A stretch of DNA of 64,000 nt, taken from positions 3,795,215 to 3,859,214 of the forward strand of contig NZ_CP013251.1 of assembly GCF_001583435.1 (NCBI RefSeq). Reading direction: 5' to 3'. The position numbers and the translations under genes are program-made. Below, in pieces: positions 25,800 to 34,853 of the stretch. The first letter of the stretch is position 1, and each line of letters opens with the position of its first letter. This DNA comes from Endozoicomonas montiporae CL-33 (GTDB taxonomy: Bacteria; Pseudomonadota; Gammaproteobacteria; Pseudomonadales; Endozoicomonadaceae). The notes under the pieces were generated by a model. That model saw only the letters and a list, made by a program, of their open reading frames with translations. It did not search any database and was not told where the DNA came from.

Positions 25800-26165
25800 C
25801 TACAAGATAGGTACGATTGTTTTAATTTGATGCGTAAACCCTGCCAGAGCCAGACAGTCTGAATGACCATCACACATATTCTTTTTATCAAGATTTTCAT
25901 GAAAACAGGAACTGGGGAAAAGCTTTTGATCTGAAATTTCGCTTAAATAAAGCTCATACAATTGCCGATATAAAGCTGCTTCGTTGGCAGCTCCGGAAAA
26001 GACTCCAACTTCTTTCAGGCTTTCTTTCAGAACCAGGTCAGATGAAAGGTCGTTTAAAGTGGCTGATTCCAGAGTGAACTTCTCAATACCTTCAGGAGAA
26101 TCAATTTTCGTTCCGTATTTGTTTTTAATCACGTCAAAGACTGTACAGCTAATCCCGCACAACAT
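25800..26165 (-). CDS. hypothetical protein
   Basis: An ORF of 121 residues with no recognised family and a weak ribosome site. It has six cysteines, two near the N-terminus (CGISC) and the rest mainly near the C-terminus (CFHENLDKKNMCDGHSDC). It sits between an IS3 copy and an IS4-type transposase gene, and its composition is AT-rich. It could be the remnant of a larger gene cut by the neighbouring element, because the frame continues upstream of the chosen ATG. Confidence 0.35.
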   Translation of the reverse strand: MLCGISCTVFDVIKNKYGTKIDSPEGIEKFTLESATLNDLSSDLVLKESLKEVGVFSGAANEAALYRQLYELYLSEISDQKLFPSSCFHENLDKKNMCDGHSDCLALAGFTHQIKTIVPIL

Positions 26166-26288
26166 AGCCTTAAGTCGTATTAAAACTGATTGGTCGTACA
26201 GATAATTGATGAGCGCATAAAAACTGCCTCACGCTTTTCGTGCTCCTTTTCCAGTTTGTTTACCCTGAAACCCCGGCTACGATGATCG

Positions 26289-27638
26289 CTATGATGTGTC
26301 GAACTGGATCTTTCTTGCAGCAGTACCGTGAATGATCGCTTGGAACATCTCCTCCCAACTCTCAATCAGCCAGGAAAGAAAGTAACGCAGAATCAATTTC
26401 CAGAGATAGGTGCGTGTTCCACGCGCCCTTAGTTTCAGGGCTTTCTGGAAGACCGGGCAACATAGTTGCTGTATTTGATCCACCAGGAAAGCCAGGAAGG
26501 TCAGGTAAGCCAGATTGGTTGCCAGGTGCTGCTCACCGTGACCATAGTTGTGTTCAAGTTCGTAGCCTTGGTTCTTCAGGGTATTGAAGGTTTCATTTTC
26601 TATGTGCCAACGACATCTTCCTCCTTCGGCTGTGGGGAGTACAGTTTCTTCGGTTAACGGGATGTCGGTTATCCAGCCCCAGGTGTGCCGTTTGCCTTTC
26701 TTGTCTGTTTCGACGTAATCAAGCACATTGACGATTTCAACCGGTTCAGTCTTGTTCAGGGGAACCCCATTGGCATAACGGCACCAGTGTTTGGCACCGT
26801 TGCCGTCAGTCATCTCAAATCGTTTGACATCGCCCTTCTGATCCAGCGCATCCATAGCCTCAATCATCGAAGTGTGATTGCCATCTTTGGCAACAATGAT
26901 GTAGTGCCACCCATAACTTCTTATCAGTCGAACTGTCGGGCCATCAGCGTAGAGACCGTCCAGCACAATAACCAGCTTCAATTGTGGGTGATCTCGCTTG
27001 ATGTCTGAAAGGAGACGTTTGAGGGCATTTTTTTCACAGTCATTCTTGGTTGTGCCATCTTGGTGAACAATGGGCTCGGGGGCCAGAGGCAATACGGTTT
27101 CTCTGTCAGGATGGACAATGCAGGCGGCCAGCATCTGGTGATAGTAAGCTTCATTGGCCTTACCTTCATTTTTTATACAGCACTCCTGACAGCGGCACTT
27201 GCCGGAGTAGTAAAGCCCTGTCCCATCAATGGCTAACAGGTAATGATCCTTCAGGCCGGCGCAAGAAAAGCGGAAGCCCTTGAGCCCTCCACCCCGCTGT
27301 ACTTCATTGAACAGCAGCTTGAAAGGTTCTCTCATTGCCCCTGGATCTACAGGATCAAGGGTGGAGCGCATGTAAGTGTCACAGGGTATCCTGCCTTGAA
27401 CCCGGTATAGATGCTTCAAGTTGAACTTGAGTTCTTCGGTTTCCCGCTCACGGTCAAACTCCAGCAAGGATGGGTACTTGAGGTGCATCATAGCGAAAGC
27501 CGACATCAAGGTGTCCAGCAATGAAATCTTGTCTTTACGGCGGTTTGGGCGGTGGTCTGGAATGCTGTCGAAGCTGTCGTAGATCATCTGGATCATGCTG
27601 TCGAGGCACAGATGTTTTCGTGGTTTATGATCAGGCAT
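26289..27638 (-). CDS. IS4-type transposase
   Basis: A 449-residue, apparently intact DDE transposase. The catalytic blocks are LLAIDGTGLYYSGK (first Asp), VIVLDGLYADGP (second Asp) and a C-terminal CRWHIENETFNTLKNQGYELEH, which resembles the YREK region of IS4-like enzymes. A Cys cluster (CRCQECC) after the first Asp may bind zinc. The element ends could not be defined: no convincing inverted repeat or target duplication was found in 26166-26288 or 27639-27710. Confidence 0.8.
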   Translation of the reverse strand: MPDHKPRKHLCLDSMIQMIYDSFDSIPDHRPNRRKDKISLLDTLMSAFAMMHLKYPSLLEFDRERETEELKFNLKHLYRVQGRIPCDTYMRSTLDPVDPGAMREPFKLLFNEVQRGGGLKGFRFSCAGLKDHYLLAIDGTGLYYSGKCRCQECCIKNEGKANEAYYHQMLAACIVHPDRETVLPLAPEPIVHQDGTTKNDCEKNALKRLLSDIKRDHPQLKLVIVLDGLYADGPTVRLIRSYGWHYIIVAKDGNHTSMIEAMDALDQKGDVKRFEMTDGNGAKHWCRYANGVPLNKTEPVEIVNVLDYVETDKKGKRHTWGWITDIPLTEETVLPTAEGGRCRWHIENETFNTLKNQGYELEHNYGHGEQHLATNLAYLTFLAFLVDQIQQLCCPVFQKALKLRARGTRTYLWKLILRYFLSWLIESWEEMFQAIIHGTAARKIQFDTS

Positions 27639-28029
27639 GGCTCTGAATAACTGATTACGGTCGTCTATCCCCCAAAATTAGACGCAAAAGTCTGCGAATG
27701 CTTCAATTTTCTACGCTGCTGAATCCCTTGTGATTACTGGTTGTAATTGAAAGTGCGGGATTAGCTGCCAATTCACTTCTTCGACAACATGACTTAATAC
27801 CATCAACGAACCGGTTTCTGTTAATGTACCGTCATTAAAAACCAACCCATGATTAACAAGGTCTTCTTTAGTAAATAATTGAATCGCTTCCGAAGACTGA
27901 CAGATAACCAGTGCCAGTAAAAAAACTACTGCTTTTATAACTTCTGTCAGGTCGCTTTTCTCAAACCTGCGGTATTTTAGAAACGACAAAAAAGCAGGCT
28001 TGTTCTTTTTATGAACAGACGTATAAGTA

Positions 28030-29752
28030 GTGCCTGTCCGAAAACCCACAAACACTTGAAAACAGCAGCCTGTAGCCCCATATAGTACTCGAAGATTTTC
28101 CAAAACAAGCTGTTTTCACATTTATGCGCCAAACCATCAACCCACAAATGCAGTTGGGCGAAGTTGATATCTCTGCCATCACGTTTAATCCCAAGTCCAG
28201 AGACGACATTCCCCGTCTGCTTCGGGGCCTGCAACATATCTGGATAACACCTGATCTGCGACACAGGGTTTTTCAGGTGCTTGAGAACATGATTCCTGCC
28301 AGTCGGCAAAATGGTCGTCCCGGTATGGACCTCTGGAACATTCTGGTTTTCGGCACTCTGCGCCTTGTCACTAATTGTGACTATTACCGCTTGCAAGAGT
28401 TGGCTAATGAACATGGGACATTACGGAAAATGCTCGGTCACGGCCCATATTGTACCCATTCCTACCACATACAAACATTGCAGGATAACATCAGCCTCTT
28501 CACACCGGAGATACTGGATCAGATTAACCAGGTCACGGTGGATGCAGGTCACCAGCTGGTTAAAAAAAAGATGAGCCGCTACATGGCCGTGCCGATTCCT
28601 TCGTAGTCAAAACCGATGTCCATTTCCCCACGGATATCAGCCTTCTGAGCGACGCTTGCCGTAAAAGCATTGAGTTTGCATCCGCTCTCTCCAATCAGTA
28701 CCAGCTTCCGGGCTGGCGTCAGAGCAAATATCTTAAAGACCAGCATCGCAAACGCTACAACAAGGCTCGAAACCTGAAGCATTCCAGCGCAACCTGTGAA
28801 CTGAAACAACAGCAGCGGCAGCACGACATTGAAATGGCTCACCTTGAGTACATAAAGTACAGCCTTTCAATTGTCCGCAAAGCTGAAACGACCTTGTCCT
28901 TGCTGTTGAAAAAACAACCGGATGAGCCAAGGCTGGAAAACCTCAAATACCACATAGCCCACAGCCGTCACCAGATAAACCTGATTTACCGACGGGTGAT
29001 AGAACATGAGCAGATTCCCCATAATGAGAAGGTGTTCTCAATCTTTGAGCCTCATACAGAATGGATCAGCAAAGGCAAAGCCGGAACTCCGGTTGAACTG
29101 GGGTTACGGGTCTGCGTGTTGCAGGATCAGTTCGGTTTTACTTTGCATCATCAGGTCATGCAAAAACAAACAGACGACCAGGTTACAGTACCTATGGCCG
29201 AGGCTGCCAAAAAGCGGTTCCCGACATTAAGCCAGGTGAGCTACGACAAAGGCTTCTGGAGTCCGGGCAATCTTGAAAAGTTGGAAGTTCTTCTGGAACG
29301 CCCGGTTCTCCCCAAGAAAGGCAGGCTGTCAGCCAATGACAAAAAACGGGAATGCCACCCGGAATTTATCCGGGCAAGAAGGAAGCACTCAGCCGTTGAA
29401 TCCGATATCAACGCACTGGAAGCGAATGGTCTCGACAAATGCCCGGATAAAGGGATAGAAGGCTTTGAGCGGTATGTCGCACTGGCTGTTGTCGCCAGCA
29501 ACCTGAAGCGGTTGGGTAAAATTCTGCTGACCAGAGATCGTCAGTAGCCTTTCAGTCAGGCTCCCGTCAGTTTACTTTTGATCATGCCAAGCATGAGAGA
29601 TTACTGTGCTCGTAGATAGTCGAATCAGGTTGTATTTTGAGCAGCGCAGTACAAAAAACATCCTTTGTTCGTCTGGTAACTGAAATCCAGCCGTTATCAA
29701 CTTCTGTCGGCCAGGAACGACTGCCATTTTTCAGAGGTTTTCTGACAGGCAC
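28030..29752 (+). mobile_element. ISNCY-type (ISDol1-like) insertion sequence
   Basis: The ends GTGCCTGTCCGAAAACC and, inverted, GTGCCTGTCAGAAAACC match at 16 of 17 positions. A 6-bp target duplication, TAAGTA, flanks the element at 28024-28029 and 29753-29758. It is 1723 bp long with one transposase on the plus strand. The family name rests on resemblance of the transposase and is less sure than the boundaries. Confidence 0.85.
28124..29547 (+). CDS. ISNCY-type transposase, probably made by -1 frameshifting
   Basis: The first frame runs 28124-28606 and the second continues to 29547. They join at the heptamer A_AAA_AAG (28564-28570), the best-known bacterial -1 slippery sequence. Slipping there gives a continuous 474-residue protein reading through VTVDAGHQLVKKK into DEPLHGRADSFVVKTD. 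The catalytic first Asp is in VTVDAGH, and VKTDVHFPTDISLL is a typical block of this transposase type. The exact heptamer in the right phase suggests a programmed event, although a simple mutation cannot be excluded. Confidence 0.78.
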
Positions 29753-29881
29753 TAAGTAGCACATACATCCTGCGCGACTGAATTCATAGCTACCTCATAA
29801 TACCGAACAAACCCAGCCTGTTTCTAAGCCGTCCATAGCCTGTGTTTTATTGGGTTACTGGTAAAGCTAATTCACTGACCA

Positions 29882-30814
29882 TCAGGGGGATGGTTGATTA
29901 TTATTGTCAATACTTACCTGTAGCGCCTTGATTCGATCCAGATCAGCTCTGGCATCAAGAGATACAGCCAGTTCTCTGGCTTTTTCAATATCCTCACCGG
30001 CTGCCTGCCATTCGTTCATCGCCAGCAATACCTTGGCGCGCTGCTGAAAAAACAACATTCGTGTTCGGGGTTGAACCAGCTGGCTCTGAATACTGTTCAG
30101 TCGTTTCAGAGCTTTATCGTAATCTTTTTGCAGATAACAAACTCTTGCCAGCCTGATCACCGTTCTCGACACATCGTATTGGCTACCTGCTTCTTTAAAC
30201 AGTGCTTCAGCCTGAATCAAAACCTCCCGGGCTCGCGCAAGGTTTTTCTCTTCACCGTCCGTTAACGCCGCAGCCAGATTATATAAAACCTTGCCACGAA
30301 GAAATTCAGCTGGCTCTTTCTGTTGATCAATAATCGACAATGCCTTTTCAGCAAGCTTAACCGCCTGACCTCTTGACTGAACTCTCGCAACAGCTGATTG
30401 CAGATACAAACTTTCAACCATCGTTTTCCAGTCTTTCACCGGGTCTGACAGTGTCTCTGCAGCTTTGGCAAAGCTAAGACAACGGACATAATCCCCCAAA
30501 TAAAAGAAGCTGGAGGCAAGACTTAACAGCAAAGCCCGCTGCTGATCAAACTGTTTGCGCTTTCGCGCCTCTTTAAGTGCCTGCTCACCCCAGTAAATAT
30601 GGGATTTCCAGCAGCCCTGTTGCTTCAACTCCGCACCCTGAGCCAAGACCCAGTCAGAGAGAGCCAGACGGTCTTTATCCGTTGGCTGCAAATGCTGACA
30701 GTGAGCGGGTTCATCAGAATGGTAGAAGGCATTCCGGCTGATGTCTTTGCTTCCACTTCCATAGACGGAACAAGACAACAAAATAACGGCCAGTAAAAGC
30801 TGTATTTTTTTCAT
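29882..30814 (-). CDS. exported TPR-repeat protein
   Basis: A 310-residue protein with a signal peptide (MKKIQLLLAVILLSCSVYG|S; the Cys could instead mark a lipoprotein, but the lipobox is poor). The mature part is built of repeated helix pairs with TPR spacing, for example SLASSFFYLGDYVRCLSFAKAA, YNLAAALTDGEEKNLARARE and RLARVCYLQKDYDKALKRL. TPR domains bind other proteins. Nothing in the neighbourhood points to a partner. It lies 94 bp from the interrupted gene starting at 29787, on the same strand. Confidence 0.72.
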   Translation of the reverse strand: MKKIQLLLAVILLSCSVYGSGSKDISRNAFYHSDEPAHCQHLQPTDKDRLALSDWVLAQGAELKQQGCWKSHIYWGEQALKEARKRKQFDQQRALLLSLASSFFYLGDYVRCLSFAKAAETLSDPVKDWKTMVESLYLQSAVARVQSRGQAVKLAEKALSIIDQQKEPAEFLRGKVLYNLAAALTDGEEKNLARAREVLIQAEALFKEAGSQYDVSRTVIRLARVCYLQKDYDKALKRLNSIQSQLVQPRTRMLFFQQRAKVLLAMNEWQAAGEDIEKARELAVSLDARADLDRIKALQVSIDNNNQPSP

Positions 30815-31023
30815 GGAGGCGATTATAGACCATGTTAATCATATATTTTTCCGATCTATCCTGATCGTTTACTATGTAAGCTTGGCTAGCAAGAGTGTGA
30901 TCAAGTTTTCAATAAATGTTGAAACCTCACATAACTCCTAAACCTGAGTGGTGGCTGATCAATATCAGCAAGGTGGCAGCCAACAATGAAAGGAAGAAAT
31001 TGATATGCGCTTATAATGTTACA

Positions 31024-31548
31024 ATGAGTAAATTCAAAGATGGTATCCATACTATGCGTCGTTTGTTCGAATTCACCTCCGCAGCTATTTATACAATCGC
31101 AGCAATTTCGCTTGTCTTAATGGCCGTATCCATAGTGGGCTACTCATTGTACACAACCTGTAACATATTATTTTTTCAACAGAAAACCGTAGACTTTATA
31201 TTCACAATCTTACAGTCCGTAAGCTCTGTTATCATATCTATAGCTATCATTGATGTGGCGAAATACATGGTGGAGGAAGAAATACTGAGGGACAAGGAAC
31301 TCAGAAAACCAAAGGAAGCAAGAGAAACCATTACTAAAATTATGGTTATTATCTCCATAGCCGTCAGTATGGAAGGGCTTGTTTATATATTCAAAGCAGG
31401 CACTAAAGATGTAGCTCTTTTAATCTATCCCTCGATACTTATTTTGTGTTCTGTTTTGGTCATCATAGGTTTGGGGATTTACCAAAGATTGAGTTCAGTC
31501 ATTGAAGAAAAAGATCAAAAAAGGCATTTGACTATTAGTCCTGATTGA
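31024..31548 (+). CDS. hypothetical membrane protein
   Basis: The protein has 174 residues from ATG 31024; the frame is open from 30916, but the ribosome sites of all candidates are weak. Four hydrophobic segments are seen (about AAIYTIAAISLVLMAVSIV, FTILQSVSSVIISIAIIDV, IMVIISIAVSMEGLVYIF and LLIYPSILILCSVLVIIGL). A conserved-looking cytoplasmic loop, YMVEEEILRDKELRKPKEAR, follows the second. The loop resembles uncharacterised inner-membrane proteins that I cannot name precisely. The gene stands alone. Confidence 0.6.
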   Translation: MSKFKDGIHTMRRLFEFTSAAIYTIAAISLVLMAVSIVGYSLYTTCNILFFQQKTVDFIFTILQSVSSVIISIAIIDVAKYMVEEEILRDKELRKPKEARETITKIMVIISIAVSMEGLVYIFKAGTKDVALLIYPSILILCSVLVIIGLGIYQRLSSVIEEKDQKRHLTISPD

Positions 31549-32156
31549 TAATCGCTCATCATACCAATACTTAAAAAGTGATTATTTTGATAACCTACCT
31601 TTTGTCAATACCTTGTCTCCATGCTGAACAGGATCCTAGGAGGTTGCCCGAGAATAGTGAATCTCTAATATATTGCTAACCACTATAAGCTAGGTCTTAC
31701 TCATCAATATGAACTACTCCGGAGCAAGCTGCGGGAAATTAAACCCAAGACTTAGCATTGAAACAATAGTACAGATTGCTTAGAGCTTGAGTATTAAGGG
31801 CTTCAGTAAGATTGGGTACATTCACTCAGATTAGATGCTGCCGGAAGTTTTGAGATTACTAACCGACTATCGTTTAATTTTATGATGAAATTGATCATAT
31901 CAACTGCACAGGAATTGTATAGCAGGAGAAAACTCTATATATCTTGTATTTAACAGGTCCGATTGGTGCATGAGCCCTACACTGTAAGCCGAATATTTTC
32001 GGTTCCTTACACAATTACTTATAGCAATTGCTCTTAGTGCTGAACCTTGCAAAAAAAACCTGCGACCGGACCATGAGAGTACTTACAGCAGCATAGGGTC
32101 TAATGTTGATGACTCTGATTTGAAAATTCAGTATAACTGTTATCGAGGTAATCCTG
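31549..32156. other. 608-bp intergenic region with IS remnants
   Basis: No gene is seen, and all frames are broken. The stretch is AT-rich and includes a 23-nt repeat at 31636-31658 that matches 3955-3977 at 21 positions. It also has a segment near 31724-31760 (CCGGAGCAAGCTGCGGGAAA) that looks like decayed IS end sequence. A hairpin AAGCCGAATATTTTCGGTT occurs near 31988. The promoter of the M32 peptidase gene must lie at its end. Confidence 0.4.
31636..31658. repeat. 23-nt dispersed repeat, copy 2
   Basis: This partner of 3955-3977 starts CTAGGAGG and ends CCGAGAATAGT, with two differences. It is probably the end of a deleted insertion sequence. Confidence 0.5.
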
Positions 32157-33665
32157 ATGAGCAACCTGAATATTGCCGCCTATGACAAGCTGGTTGAACG
32201 TTTCAAAAAACTGCACCGGCTCAACCACCTGAGCGCCCTGGCCACCTGGGACCAGGCAGCCATGATGCCGTCCGGCAGCAATCAGGCACGCTCGGAAGCA
32301 CTGGCAGAAATGTCTACCCTCACCCATGAATTGCTCACCGCATCTGAAGTGGGTGACTGGATAGAAGTTGCCCGTGAAGAATCTCTGGATGACCTGCAAA
32401 AGGCATCCCTGCGAGAAATGGAACGACAGTTTGAACAGACTTCAGTGATGCCTGCAGACCTGGTGAAAGCCAAATCACTGGCTGCTTCTGGTTGTGAACA
32501 CGCCTGGCGCTCCCAGAGGCCGGAAAATGACTGGCAGGGATTCAGCAAAAACCTTGAAAAGGTTCTGAAGCTGACACGTGAAGAGGCAAGCATTCGCTCG
32601 GAGTCTTCAGGCGTTTCACCCTATGATGCCATGCTGGAACTCTATGAACCGGGGGTAAACTGCCAACAGCTGGATACACTGTTTGGTGATGTCAAACAAT
32701 GGCTACCCGATTACGTTCAGCAAGCTACCGAACGACATCAATCCTCTCACTATGAGATGCCCGAAGGCCCTTTTGCCACTGACAACCTGAAAGCTCTGGG
32801 TCAGGAAGTCATGACCCTGTTGGGCTTTGACTTCAACAGAGGTCGCCTCGACGTCAGTGCTCACCCATTCTGCGGAGGGGTCTCGGAAGATGTGCGTATT
32901 ACCACCCGTTATCGGGACAATGACTTTATCGAATCACTCATGGGTGTAGTGCATGAAACAGGACACGCCCGCTATGAGCAGAATCGTCCGGCAGAGACTC
33001 TGGGCTTACCAGTCAGCAACGGTCGTTCAATGGGCATTCATGAAGGGCAGAGCCTGTTCTTTGAAATGCAGATTGGTCGTAGTCGTGAGTTTCTGGCACT
33101 GATCCGCCCACTCTTGCTGAAACACCTGACAGGCGGCGAAGAGTTGCCCGCCTATCAGCTGAACAATCTGGAAACCATTTACCGACGTGTTCAACCCGGT
33201 TTTATTCGTGTTGAAGCGGACGAAGTCACTTATCCCGCTCACATAATCCTGCGCTATGAAATTGAAAAGGCACTTATCAGTGGTGACATGACCGTGTCAG
33301 ATTTACCCGACACCTGGCATGAAAAAATGCAGCAGTACCTGAACCTTTCCACTGAAGGTAATTATAAAGATGGTTGCATGCAGGATATTCACTGGCCCCT
33401 GGGTGCCTTTGGTTATTTCCCCAGTTATACGTTAGGTGCCATGTATGCAGCGCAGCTCTTTGCCACCATTCAAAACACCATCCCTGATGTTCATGCGAAG
33501 ATCAGTAGTGGTGAACTGTCGGTTATCTTTGACTGGTTGAAAGACAATATCTGGAGTCAGGGTAGTCGTTATTCCACCTCAGAGCTCATTACCAGAGCAA
33601 CGGGTGAAGACCTGAATGCCAGCTTCTTTAAGGAACACCTGAAAGCTCGCTATCTGACAGATTGA
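32157..33665 (+). CDS. M32-family carboxypeptidase (Taq type)
   Basis: A 502-residue zinc metallocarboxypeptidase, the usual length for the family. The zinc motif HETGH starts at about residue 266, preceded by the conserved DVRITTRY and followed by MGIHEGQSLFFEMQIGRS, which holds the third ligand Glu. The enzyme removes C-terminal residues (not Pro) from peptides in the cytoplasm. ATG 32157 has GAGGT 7 bases upstream. The gene stands alone, with a perfect 12-bp hairpin after it. Confidence 0.92.
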   Translation: MSNLNIAAYDKLVERFKKLHRLNHLSALATWDQAAMMPSGSNQARSEALAEMSTLTHELLTASEVGDWIEVAREESLDDLQKASLREMERQFEQTSVMPADLVKAKSLAASGCEHAWRSQRPENDWQGFSKNLEKVLKLTREEASIRSESSGVSPYDAMLELYEPGVNCQQLDTLFGDVKQWLPDYVQQATERHQSSHYEMPEGPFATDNLKALGQEVMTLLGFDFNRGRLDVSAHPFCGGVSEDVRITTRYRDNDFIESLMGVVHETGHARYEQNRPAETLGLPVSNGRSMGIHEGQSLFFEMQIGRSREFLALIRPLLLKHLTGGEELPAYQLNNLETIYRRVQPGFIRVEADEVTYPAHIILRYEIEKALISGDMTVSDLPDTWHEKMQQYLNLSTEGNYKDGCMQDIHWPLGAFGYFPSYTLGAMYAAQLFATIQNTIPDVHAKISSGELSVIFDWLKDNIWSQGSRYSTSELITRATGEDLNASFFKEHLKARYLTD

Positions 33666-33673
33666 AACAGCTT

Positions 33674-33706
33674 TAATCTCTGCTGTTCAACATTCAGCAG
33701 AGATTA
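33674..33706 (+). terminator. strong hairpin after the M32 peptidase gene
   Basis: A perfect 12-bp stem, TAATCTCTGCTG at 33674-33685 with CAGCAGAGATTA at 33695-33706, starts 8 bases after the stop codon. No T-run follows, so it may act as an mRNA 3'-end stabiliser as much as a terminator. Confidence 0.55.
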
Positions 33707-33804
33707 CAGCCAGCCACAGTGAAATACGCATAAAAAGCTGTTACCGCCGCGTTGTTTTTCAGGCATTATCGCCGGACTACGTCGTCTACCACAGAGATTG
33801 CCCC

Positions 33805-34755
33805 GTGTCTGACCAAAAGGACTATTCCGGCTTTAATGTTGCCTTAATGGCATTTTCATTCTGGGGACTTATTCCCCTGTATTTCAAATTACTCAGCCAT
33901 GTTCCGCCAACTGAAGTACTGGGGCACCGGGTCCTGTGGTCGGTAGTGCTACTATTTGGTCTGATGCTTATTAAGCGACAATTGCCGCAATTTCTGGCAA
34001 TTCTGAAAAGTCCCGCCACCATGGCATGGTTGTCACTGTCGGCGGTACTGGTAGCAGCCAACTGGTTAGGCTTCATCTGGGGGGTCAGTAACAATCGCGT
34101 ACTGCAAACCTCGCTTGGCTACTTTATCAATCCGCTTCTGAGTGTTCTGCTGGGTTTTGTTTTTCTGGGTGAGCGACTGAATAAAACACAGTTACTGGCA
34201 GTCGCTCTTGCGGCCATCGCAGTGATTATTCAAACCATTATGCTGGGCGAAGTACCCTGGCTGTCACTCGGCATTGCCGGATCATTTGGTCTTTACGGTC
34301 TGATCCGCAAAAGAACCGTGGTGTCGGCGTTACCCGGGCTGGCTTTTGAAACACTGTTCCTGTTGCCTATTGCCCTGATCTATTTCACAACCCTCTACCA
34401 ATCCGGAGACTACCATTTCCGTATGGATGATCCAGCCACGTCTGTTCTACTGGCGCTGGCAGGCTTTGTGACAACATTCCCGCTGATCTGCTTCAATATG
34501 GCAGCCAAAAAGCTACCGTTATCCACCCTGGGCCTGATGCAATATATCGTTCCCACCATGTCCTTCCTGTTTGGTGTGTTCCTGTTTAAAGAACCCTTTA
34601 CCCAGGCTCAGTTGATCTGTTTTGGTATCATCTGGATTGCCCTGATTATCTTCAGCACCGACAGCCTGCGTCAGCATCGTAAAACTGAACGACAACTGGC
34701 AGACAGTTCGAGTGATTCCGTAAATACTACAAAAGAAAAAACTGTAAACAGTTAG
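33805..34755 (+). CDS. rarD: RarD-type permease of the DMT/EamA superfamily
   Basis: A 316-residue membrane protein with ten hydrophobic segments. The start, FSFWGLIPLYFKLLSHVPPTEVLGHRV, and the block NWLGFIWGVSNNRVLQTSLGYFINPL are typical of RarD. The family exports or imports small metabolites across the inner membrane; the name refers to chloramphenicol sensitivity and the natural substrate is unknown. GTG 33805 is the start used, with a weak ribosome site. Confidence 0.9.
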   Translation: MSDQKDYSGFNVALMAFSFWGLIPLYFKLLSHVPPTEVLGHRVLWSVVLLFGLMLIKRQLPQFLAILKSPATMAWLSLSAVLVAANWLGFIWGVSNNRVLQTSLGYFINPLLSVLLGFVFLGERLNKTQLLAVALAAIAVIIQTIMLGEVPWLSLGIAGSFGLYGLIRKRTVVSALPGLAFETLFLLPIALIYFTTLYQSGDYHFRMDDPATSVLLALAGFVTTFPLICFNMAAKKLPLSTLGLMQYIVPTMSFLFGVFLFKEPFTQAQLICFGIIWIALIIFSTDSLRQHRKTERQLADSSSDSVNTTKEKTVNS

Positions 34756-34853
34756 CCCTCCCATCAGGGTCTTGGTGTTCCGGGCATTGGCAAACTCATC
34801 ACTTTAAGAGATGATTCGCCTGTGCCCTCCATACACTGAACAATGACCCTTTT

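Larger units (their letters stand above)
27711..29787 (-). pseudogene. small membrane or exported protein, interrupted by ISNCY-type element
   Basis: No family is recognised. Removing the element at 28030-29752 and one copy of its TAAGTA duplication restores a single 115-residue frame. It begins at ATG 29787 (MNSVAQDVCATYTSVHKK), with GAGGT 5 bases upstream, and ends at 27711. The restored protein has a basic segment (KYRRFEKSD) and then one hydrophobic helix (VIKAVVFLLALVICQSSEA) before a soluble C-terminus, as in a late signal peptide or a single-pass anchor. In its current state the 3' part is separated from its start and ribosome site. Confidence 0.7.

Noticed and set aside
26166..27710. 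Ends of the IS4-type element at 26289-27638
   Set aside because: Partial resemblances were seen between CTGATTGGTCGTAC near 26190 and CTGATTACGGTCGTC near 27650, but no convincing inverted repeat or target duplication, so no element boundaries are claimed.
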